Shown piece by piece: positions 1 to 4,132 of a stretch of 6,774 nucleotides of DNA. Position 1 is the stretch's first letter, and each line of letters starts with the position of its first letter. Both the position numbers and the translations under genes were made by a program. This stretch comes from UBA8516 sp035457865 (GTDB lineage: Archaea > Thermoproteota > Nitrososphaeria > Nitrososphaerales > Nitrosopumilaceae): assembly GCA_035457865.1 (NCBI GenBank), contig DATIAR010000044.1, positions 1 to 6,774 on the forward strand, given 5' to 3'. The notes under the pieces are model-generated. The model worked only from the letters and a program-made list of their open reading frames with translations, was not told the DNA's origin and made no database searches.

Positions 1-364
1 TTCTGTGGTAAGCAAGTTCCTTTCGTTCTTTTCTTACATAGTTCTTCTTTTTTTCTTCCTCTTGCTCTTTATGTTCTGCAGAAATCTCTATCGCACTATC
101 AGACACATTCAATTTGATTTCATCCTTTTTCATTCCAGGTAGATCCACATTGATACGAAATTTGTTTCCTTCATCTACTATGTCACATGACATTGTGGAT
201 ATGCTAGGAAGTGTTGGCAGACCTACTGGGAAGGAAGCAAAGGTTCGCTCAAAATCTCTTCTAAAATTATCGAACACTCTGTCCAGCTCTGGCCAACCAA
301 ATCTCCAAAATGGAGCAATCTCTATTGACGTGTCTGATTTTTTTGTCTTTGGATTTTTTTCCAT
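1..364 (-). CDS. hsp20: Small heat-shock protein, Hsp20/alpha-crystallin family (C-terminus cut by window edge)
   Basis: An ATP-independent holdase chaperone that binds unfolding proteins in the cytoplasm. Reading the minus strand from the ATG at 364 gives 121 residues open to the window edge. An N-terminal arm rich in aromatic residues (FWRFGWPELDRVFDNFRRDFE, split here as FWRFGWPELD then RVFDNFRRDFE, about residues 19-39) precedes the start of the alpha-crystallin domain, with CDIVDEGNKFRINVDLPGMK and then KDEIKLNVSDSAIEISAEH, the usual 'dlPGv.kedikv.v.d..l.I.ae' pattern. A Lys/Glu-rich stretch follows and then the beginning of the 'YxRxER' region (YVRKERKE). The A-x-x-x-n-G-v-L segment and the C-terminal I-x-I/V tail lie outside the window. 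The start is fixed by an in-frame TGA at 370-368; the ATG at 371 is in another frame. It is divergent from the universal stress protein gene, which fits a shared stress response. Confidence 0.93.
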   Translation of the reverse strand, partial: MEKNPKTKKSDTSIEIAPFWRFGWPELDRVFDNFRRDFERTFASFPVGLPTLPSISTMSCDIVDEGNKFRINVDLPGMKKDEIKLNVSDSAIEISAEHKEQEEEKKKNYVRKERKELAYHR

Positions 365-382
365 ATATCATTTTTTGATATA
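364..382. promoter_or_regulatory. Inverted repeat at the hsp20 start, operator candidate
   Basis: TATATCA and TGATATA form a perfect 7-base inverted repeat around five T's. The left edge is the first base of the hsp20 start codon and the right half contains the A/T-rich string that could serve as a TATA element for the minus strand. A protein bound here would block hsp20 transcription or initiation. Seen: the symmetry. Inferred: the operator role. A/T-rich DNA yields such repeats by chance fairly often. Confidence 0.35.
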
Positions 383-415
383 ATTACTTATTTGGATATT
401 CCAAGTTTCCTCAGC

Positions 416-474
416 TGATAATCAATTTTGATAATAACAAATTCGCTAGTTTAAAAGAAAAAATTTGATTATCA
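416..474. promoter_or_regulatory. Pair of inverted 10-base sites between hsp20 and the Usp gene
   Basis: TGATAATCAA at 416-425 returns as its exact reverse complement TTGATTATCA at 465-474. Each copy contains the near-palindrome TGATWATCA, and the copies start about 50 bases apart, close to five helical turns. They sit in the middle of the divergent hsp20/Usp control region, upstream of the Usp TATA box. This is compatible with paired binding sites for one regulator acting on both genes, but function is inferred. Confidence 0.4.
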
Positions 475-495
475 CACATGGAATTCGTAAATTGA

Positions 496-509
496 TTTAA
501 GTATATTTT
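496..509 (+). promoter_or_regulatory. TATA-box candidate for the Usp gene
   Basis: An A/T-rich TATA-like element (TTTAAGTATATTTT) is centred about 23-25 bases before the ATG at 525, with no Shine-Dalgarno sequence in between. This is the arrangement of a leaderless or nearly leaderless archaeal transcript. Confidence 0.45.
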
Positions 510-524
510 GGCAATAATTCATTC

Positions 525-998
525 ATGATAAATGCAGCTTTTAAAAGAATTCTTGTTCCATTTGATAGCTCGAAATATTCTAGAAATGCTCTTGGACAAG
601 CAATTAATATCGCAAAAAAATTCGGATCCGAGATATTCATAATTACAGCTGTTGATACATCTGACTTTCCACCAGGCATGCTACTTGCATTATTAAAAAA
701 AGACAGGATGCTTGAAGAGTCAATAAAAGAGTATATTTCTGCTGTAAAATCACAAGTAAGAAAAGAACTCTTAGCAGAGGTGGGAGTTTGTAAGGCAAAA
801 GGTGTGTCTGAAGCATACTACGATATCATATCAGGACATCCAGTGGATTCTATTTTGAAATTTATGCGTGGGAGAAAAATTGATTTGATTGTAATGGGCA
901 GTCAAGGACGACATGGATTAGGCAAGGTTATGACATTAGGAAGTGTCAGTAGAAGAGTAACAGAATTAGCCACCTGTCCTGTTATGATTGTCCATTAG
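525..998 (+). CDS. Universal stress protein, UspA family
   Basis: A single-domain cytoplasmic Usp of 157 residues, the normal length for the family. The N-terminal strand and nucleotide-contact Asp are seen in KRILVPFDSSKYS (residues 7-19, Asp14), followed by helix ALGQAINIAKKFG. The C-terminal half has the ATP-binding loop from Gly125: G-S-Q-G, then Gly139-Ser140, and the closing strand CPVMIVH that forms the dimer edge. Homologues bind ATP or other adenine nucleotides and dimerise; their client is usually unknown, and none can be named here. The linker between the second and third loop glycines is ten residues, while the textbook motif is G-2x-G-9x-G(S/T), so ATP binding is likely but the loop is one residue longer. 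It has its own TATA-like box, lacks an SD sequence, and is divergent from hsp20. The ATG at 525 gives the full first strand. Confidence 0.95.
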   Translation: MINAAFKRILVPFDSSKYSRNALGQAINIAKKFGSEIFIITAVDTSDFPPGMLLALLKKDRMLEESIKEYISAVKSQVRKELLAEVGVCKAKGVSEAYYDIISGHPVDSILKFMRGRKIDLIVMGSQGRHGLGKVMTLGSVSRRVTELATCPVMIVH

Positions 999-1013
999 TT
1001 TTGTCTAGTGCAT

Positions 1014-1027
1014 TGCATTGCAATGCA
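1014..1027. promoter_or_regulatory. Perfect 14-bp palindrome TGCATTGCAATGCA
   Basis: A perfect 14-base palindrome lies 15 bases after the Usp stop codon and upstream of the TATA box of the regulator gene. The left half is preceded by another GCATT, so the unit GCATT appears in tandem from 1010. It could be a regulator site or a hairpin at the end of the Usp mRNA. It lacks a following T-run, so an operator or enhancer-like site is at least as plausible as a terminator. Confidence 0.45.
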
Positions 1028-1034
1028 GTCCTAC

Positions 1035-1043
1035 TAAATATAT
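1035..1043 (+). promoter_or_regulatory. TATA box of the winged-helix regulator gene
   Basis: TAAATATAT is centred about 27 bases upstream of the ATG at 1067. With no SD motif between them, transcription probably starts at or next to the ATG (leaderless mRNA). Confidence 0.55.
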
Positions 1044-1044
1044 C

Positions 1045-1063
1045 AAATTAGTACGACTAATTT
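1045..1063. promoter_or_regulatory. 8-3-8 inverted repeat, probable operator of the regulator gene
   Basis: AAATTAGT and ACTAATTT are exact reverse complements separated by ACG. The site fills the space between the TATA box (1035-1043) and the start codon (1067), so a bound dimer would cover the transcription start and block RNA polymerase. The gene it precedes encodes a winged-helix DNA-binding protein, so negative autoregulation is the simplest reading. Symmetry and position are seen; the binding protein is inferred. Confidence 0.6.
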
Positions 1064-1066
1064 TTC

Positions 1067-1402
1067 ATGCAAGTACTTCAACAAGGAAAACAGGTTCAAG
1101 AAGATGTGACGAAAGATGTCATGTTAAGAATCTTAGCAGACAAATACTCTCGCGCTATTCTTGACGCAACAATGGATTCTCCAAAATCAGCAATTGATCT
1201 GAGTGCAGAATGTAAAATTCCAATCAGTACTGCGTACAGAAGGGTACAGGAATTGCATGATAATAAACTCCTAGGAATCTCGGGCTCAATTAATGACGAT
1301 GGTAAAAAATACTTTTTGTACAAAAGTAAGATAAAATCCATAATGACCTGTTTTAATGGAGGTTCGTTAGAAATCGAGATCGTTCCTAACACTATGGTTT
1401 AA
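1067..1402 (+). CDS. Winged helix-turn-helix transcriptional regulator (ArsR-like fold)
   Basis: A 111-residue cytoplasmic DNA-binding protein. Helix 1 is at about residues 16-35 (DVMLRILADKYSRAILDATM), helix 2 at 40-49 (KSAIDLSAEC), the recognition helix at about 52-66 (PISTAYRRVQELHDN), then a beta-wing with a GSINDDGKKYFLYKSKIKSI segment (about 73-92). The C-terminal strand pair SLEIEIVP may help dimerisation. I recall closely similar proteins with 'PISTxYRRxQxLHDxxLL...ISDDGKKYFLYKSKIKSI' as common in marine thaumarchaea; their targets are mostly unknown. No cysteine pair or metal site typical of true ArsR sensors is visible (single Cys at 49 and 95). It has its own TATA box, an operator-like inverted repeat before the start, and a hairpin over its stop codon, so it is probably a single-gene transcript. 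Possible targets are the adjacent Usp and CBS genes; that is inference. Confidence 0.88.
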   Translation: MQVLQQGKQVQEDVTKDVMLRILADKYSRAILDATMDSPKSAIDLSAECKIPISTAYRRVQELHDNKLLGISGSINDDGKKYFLYKSKIKSIMTCFNGGSLEIEIVPNTMV

Positions 1403-1416
1403 CCATAGGTTAGGAA
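1383..1416. terminator. Long inverted repeat across the regulator stop codon, possible hairpin terminator
   Basis: TTCCTAAC-A-CTATGGTT pairs with AACCATAG-GTTAGGAA: sixteen base pairs, one bulged A (1391) and a one-base centre (T1400; in RNA the loop would open to at least three bases). The TAA stop codon (1400-1402) lies at the tip. A T5 run follows at 1424-1428. In RNA this is a strong hairpin that could end or stabilise the regulator mRNA. As DNA it could be a large operator for the next gene, the CBS-domain protein. The symmetry is certain, the role is not. Confidence 0.5.
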
Positions 1417-1478
1417 ATCACCATTTTTAATATGATAACCATGACTGAAAATCATAACCACTCTTTAAATTTTGGGCA

Positions 1479-1484
1479 AAGGAG
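1479..1484 (+). promoter_or_regulatory. Shine-Dalgarno site for the CBS-domain gene
   Basis: AAGGAG stands six bases before the ATG at 1491, unlike the neighbouring genes that lack SD motifs. It implies a leadered transcript, for which the A/T stretch around 1424-1434 (TTTTTAATAT) is a candidate TATA box. The nearer TTTAAAT at 1464-1470 would instead start transcription about at the ATG and leave the SD outside the mRNA. Confidence 0.55.
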
Positions 1485-1490
1485 CTTTAC

Positions 1491-2360
1491 ATGATGAGAG
1501 TACAAACGTACCTTTATACTTCTCCAGTAATCACTTTGACACAAAATAATAGTATTCACGATACACTATTGCTCATGCAAAAAAATGAAATAAAAAGAAT
1601 AGTCATTGCCGAGAATGACATGCCAGTAGGGATTGTAACAGAGCGTGATATCGGAAATTTTCTTGAAAAAGATAAAACCACAAGGACATTGGATGAAATA
1701 CCACTGAGTCAAATTATGACAAAGAGTCCTGTTACAATAACTGTTGGGCAAGAAGACCATCTAACACAATGTGCTATAAGGATGGAAACATTTCAAATAT
1801 GTGCAGTAATAGTCGTAGACGACAATGGCAAACTCGTAGGGATAACCACAAAATCAGATTTGGCTAAAAATTTTGCTAATTTGTACATTGGAATATACAA
1901 AGTTAAAGATTACATGACTAAAAAACTCATCACATGTCGCAAGTCTGATTCTTTGTTATATGTATTAAATATGCTAAACACAAATAAAATTGCACGAATC
2001 GTTGTAACAGATAGCTACGGAAAACCAATTGGAGTAGTTACTTATGATCTGTTTATGAAACACAGTGAATATTTTAAACATAACCAACAAAATAATGCAA
2101 GAGATTATCTTCTTCCAAAGAATTCAAACAAAGAAATGCAAATAGGCGAGCTTTTAGGAAACGAACTTTTAACAGTGGAATCAGAAGAGGACCTTGCAAA
2201 AGCGGCAAAATTAATGAGTTTGTATAAAGTAGGCGGCATACCAACAGTAGACAAGGAAGGGAATTTAGAAGGAGTGATTACCTCAACTGACATTACGAGG
2301 GCATACAGCGAAGTTGAGATTCATTCTAGACTGATAAAAAAAGATCCTCATTTTGTATGA
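1491..2360 (+). CDS. Four-CBS-domain protein (two Bateman modules, no catalytic domain)
   Basis: A 289-residue soluble protein made only of CBS domains: CBS1 about residues 5-58 (ending VGIVTERDI), CBS2 about 70-127 (IMTKSPVTITV ... VGITTKSDL), CBS3 about 137-189 (YMTKKLITC ... IGVVTYDLF), CBS4 about 216-276 (ELLTVESEEDL ... EGVITSTDITR). Paired CBS domains usually bind AMP, ATP, S-adenosylmethionine or other adenosyl ligands and act as energy or metabolite sensors; the partner is unknown here. The 'G-[IV]-x-T-x-x-D' Asp that contacts ribose is present in CBS1 (Asp53), CBS2 (Asp123) and CBS4 (Asp267) but absent from CBS3, which reads TYDL. About 25 polar residues separate CBS3 and CBS4. ATG 1491 follows the SD site; ATG 1494 is the alternative. 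It follows the regulator gene by 88 bases and is probably transcribed separately. Confidence 0.93.
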   Translation: MMRVQTYLYTSPVITLTQNNSIHDTLLLMQKNEIKRIVIAENDMPVGIVTERDIGNFLEKDKTTRTLDEIPLSQIMTKSPVTITVGQEDHLTQCAIRMETFQICAVIVVDDNGKLVGITTKSDLAKNFANLYIGIYKVKDYMTKKLITCRKSDSLLYVLNMLNTNKIARIVVTDSYGKPIGVVTYDLFMKHSEYFKHNQQNNARDYLLPKNSNKEMQIGELLGNELLTVESEEDLAKAAKLMSLYKVGGIPTVDKEGNLEGVITSTDITRAYSEVEIHSRLIKKDPHFV

Positions 2361-2371
2361 TTAATGATTAG

Positions 2372-2387
2372 TTATCATAATTGATAA
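2372..2387. repeat. 6-4-6 inverted repeat TTATCA/TGATAA
   Basis: TTATCA and TGATAA flank TAAT, 12 bases after the CBS gene stop and just upstream of the next promoter. The half-site resembles those of the hsp20 and Usp control region (TATCA/TGATA). It may be a regulator site for the 118-residue gene or a weak hairpin; chance is possible in such A/T-rich DNA. Confidence 0.3.
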
Positions 2388-2399
2388 TACATAACATTA

Positions 2400-2407
2400 T
2401 TAAAATA
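2400..2407 (+). promoter_or_regulatory. TATA-box candidate of the 118-residue gene
   Basis: TTAAAATA is centred about 26 bases before the ATG at 2430 with no SD motif between, which suggests a leaderless transcript of this gene independent of the CBS gene upstream. Confidence 0.45.
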
Positions 2408-2429
2408 CACTTTATTTTTACTACTTCAC

Positions 2430-2786
2430 ATGCAAGGTTCTTCTCCACTGGATAATTATGACGCGGCAATTGCTAGAAAATCGCTTAACATGCTCTTAAT
2501 AGATCGAAGTAATGAATTTCGTGAACTTGCGCATGGAATGGGATATCCAACAAATACAAAAGATTGGGAAACAATAATTCTGAATTTCTGCCTTGATTTT
2601 AATGACTGTTTTAAAGTATGGTCTGACAAAACTGCTTCATCTGATCATAATACGGTACACAAATGTATGACACAGATGAGACAAATCGCTATGGGTAAAT
2701 CAAGCATGGTAGAGGTTACAAAATTACAAAATTTGGCATATACACTTGCAGAAGAATTCAAATCAATTTACAACCGATTAAAATGA
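2430..2786 (+). CDS. Hypothetical helical protein, 118 residues
   Basis: I do not recognise a family. The protein is soluble, with no signal peptide or membrane segment. It looks all-helical: residues about 10-36 (YDAAIARKSLNMLLIDRSNE and on), 43-65 (KDWETIILNFCLDFNDCFKVW) and two C-terminal helices about 72-87 and 92-118 ending EEFKSIYNRLK. It has three cysteines (54, 60, 79) and no CxxC metal pair. Length and helix pattern resemble a small bundle that could dimerise or bind a partner. Coding status is supported by a continuous frame, a TATA-like box about 26 bases before the ATG, and codon use like the neighbours. It lies between the CBS gene and the membrane-anchored gene on the same strand, with 69- and about 60-base gaps. 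Confidence 0.72.
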   Translation: MQGSSPLDNYDAAIARKSLNMLLIDRSNEFRELAHGMGYPTNTKDWETIILNFCLDFNDCFKVWSDKTASSDHNTVHKCMTQMRQIAMGKSSMVEVTKLQNLAYTLAEEFKSIYNRLK

Positions 2787-2822
2787 ATATCTTACCTTAA
2801 CTATGATGGTGTTCTAACATTT

Positions 2823-2830
2823 TTTATAAT
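2823..2830 (+). promoter_or_regulatory. TATA-box candidate of the membrane-anchored protein gene
   Basis: TTTATAAT lies 18-25 bases before the TTG at 2848 and about 51-58 before the ATG at 2881. Transcription would start close to 2850, compatible with a near-leaderless TTG start or with a leader of about 30 bases before the ATG. Confidence 0.4.
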
Positions 2831-2847
2831 AATTCTGGTGATTGATT

Positions 2848-3288
2848 TTGGGAATTGAGTGGGCACAGCTAATTATTGAAATGTCTGTATTGGCTGGAAT
2901 AATATTTGGTGCAGTATATGTTGAACACTGGAATTATAGAAGAATACAAAAAAACGAAGAAACTGGAACAAGAAAAAAAATACTGGTATTGATTAACAAT
3001 GATTTAGACAGAAAATTACGTTTTATTGATGAATCTATTCAATACAAGGACTATAAACCATTTTTTACGGATATCTGGGATGCCGTGATATTGTCAGGGA
3101 AACAAACCTTGCTTCCATTTGAGATGATTGAAAATTTGCAACACACCTATTCATGGTTGAAATACTACAATACCGAACTACAACAAAAAACTGTTGCAAA
3201 TAATGAAAACACACTTAAAGATTTATTAGAAGAAGTAAAAAAATCAATTAATAATTCTCTAAACTTCCTAAAAAAGGAGAAGAGTTAA
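2848..3288 (+). CDS. Small membrane-anchored protein, unknown function (TTG start)
   Basis: An unrecognised protein of 146 residues. One hydrophobic segment at about residues 5-25 (WAQLIIEMSVLAGIIFGAVY) is followed by a basic stretch (NYRRIQKNEETGTRKK), which by the positive-inside rule puts the long, charged, helical C-terminal part in the cytoplasm. The segment TDIWDAVILSGKQTLLPFEM, followed by an aromatic helix (LQHTYSWLKYYN), resembles a pattern I have seen in small archaeal membrane proteins of unknown role, and the end is a Lys/Glu-rich coiled helix. Start choice: an in-frame TGA at 2839-2841 excludes anything further upstream. GGTGAT at 2837-2842, matching the 16S anti-SD ATCACC, is five bases before TTG 2848. 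TTG 2842 overlaps this site, and ATG 2881 would shorten the membrane helix to about 16 residues. The gene ends three bases from the convergent dehydrogenase. Confidence 0.7.
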   Translation: MGIEWAQLIIEMSVLAGIIFGAVYVEHWNYRRIQKNEETGTRKKILVLINNDLDRKLRFIDESIQYKDYKPFFTDIWDAVILSGKQTLLPFEMIENLQHTYSWLKYYNTELQQKTVANNENTLKDLLEEVKKSINNSLNFLKKEKS

Positions 3289-3291
3289 CGT

Positions 3292-4056
3292 CTAACCTTC
3301 AGATGCAGACTTTCCGCCATCCACATTTAATATAATGCCTGATATCCAATTAGCTTCCTCTGATGCCAGATATGCTGCTGCATTTGCGACATCAGATGGT
3401 TCACCGATACGATTTAGAGGTTGTCTGTCTTCCAAGACTTTTTTTGCTTCAGGATATTCAAGATATGACTTTATCATCCCGGCATTTATGATTCCAGGAT
3501 TGATACAGTTACAACGTATGTTTCTTCTTGCATATTCTACCGCGATGCCTTTGGTAAACATATTGATGGCTGCTTTGGTTGCACAATAGACTGTCAAGTG
3601 TACTTTTGGAATTGCCCTCTCGGCAGATATTGAACCAATGTTAATGATGGAACCGGTTTTTTTCTCAAGCATTTTGGATAAAACAGCTCTTGTAATTCTA
3701 AAAGTTCCAATCATATTGGTGTTAATTAGAGACATCCAATCAGAATCGGACATTTCATGAAAGTGTATTGGATCATTGATTGCGCCTGCATTATTTACTA
3801 ATATGTCAATTTTTCCATAATGGTCATAAACTTGCTCTATTGTCTGAATTACCTGTCCATCATTTGTAATGTCACATGGAAGAGCAACGGTTTGTTTGGA
3901 ATTATTTCCTAGGGCTGAAGCAGCTTTTTTTAATGCATCTAATCTTCTTCCTATCATCACTACCTGTGATCCTTCTTCAACAAATTTTTTTACAATTGAA
4001 AAACCTATGTCACTAGAAGCACCTGTGACTATTGCAACCTTGTCTTTTAATTTCAT
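3292..4056 (-). CDS. Short-chain dehydrogenase/reductase (SDR), classical type
   Basis: A 254-residue NAD(P)-dependent oxidoreductase of the classical SDR length and fold, cytoplasmic. The cofactor motif is TGASSDIG (residues 11-18), where the usual second glycine of TGxxxGIG is Asp16. Arg37 and Arg38 at the end of strand 2 (IGRR) favour NADP(H). Asp62 (CDIT) contacts adenine and NNAG is at 88-91. The catalytic tetrad is complete: Asn114, Ser144, Tyr157 and Lys161 (YCATK). The C-terminus has the family's NPG (186-188) and VDGG (245-248). Substrate cannot be told; it resembles 3-oxoacyl-ACP reductase (FabG) or glucose/alcohol dehydrogenase members, and archaeal members act on varied ketones and sugars. 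The ATG at 4056 gives the typical 'xLKDKVAIVTGA' beginning. It has its own TATA-like box and converges with the gene ending at 3288. Confidence 0.94.
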   Translation of the reverse strand: MKLKDKVAIVTGASSDIGFSIVKKFVEEGSQVVMIGRRLDALKKAASALGNNSKQTVALPCDITNDGQVIQTIEQVYDHYGKIDILVNNAGAINDPIHFHEMSDSDWMSLINTNMIGTFRITRAVLSKMLEKKTGSIINIGSISAERAIPKVHLTVYCATKAAINMFTKGIAVEYARRNIRCNCINPGIINAGMIKSYLEYPEAKKVLEDRQPLNRIGEPSDVANAAAYLASEEANWISGIILNVDGGKSASEG

Positions 4057-4083
4057 GGAGTTACTACCAAGATGTACTATGTG

Positions 4084-4095
4084 AATAATATAATT
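4084..4095 (-). promoter_or_regulatory. TATA-box candidate of the SDR gene
   Basis: On the minus strand AATTATATTATT stands 27-38 bases before the SDR start codon, so transcription would begin a few bases upstream of the ATG. It indicates that the SDR can be expressed apart from the permease gene upstream of it. Confidence 0.5.
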
Positions 4096-4105
4096 ATCGG
4101 CTGAT

Positions 4106-4132
4106 TTTCAAAAATAATATCACGATTGTGAT
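4106..4132 (-). terminator. Short hairpin plus T-run after the permease gene
   Basis: On the minus strand ATCAC-AATC-GTGAT overlaps the permease stop codon and is followed by ATTATTTTT. The stem is only five pairs, but T-runs alone terminate transcription in archaea, so it may separate the permease from the SDR gene. Confidence 0.35.

Noticed and set aside
369..371. Upstream ATG as an alternative hsp20 start
   Set aside because: It is in a different frame, and the true frame has a TGA at 370-368 directly upstream of the chosen ATG.
114..383. Plus-strand open frame of 89 codons
   Set aside because: It is antisense to the Hsp20 gene, whose minus-strand translation shows a clear alpha-crystallin domain start; the plus frame has no recognisable pattern.
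1430..1460. Weak repeat ATGAT...ATCAT and GATAACCA/CATAACCA before the CBS gene
   Set aside because: Arms of only five bases and an imperfect direct repeat are expected by chance at this base composition.
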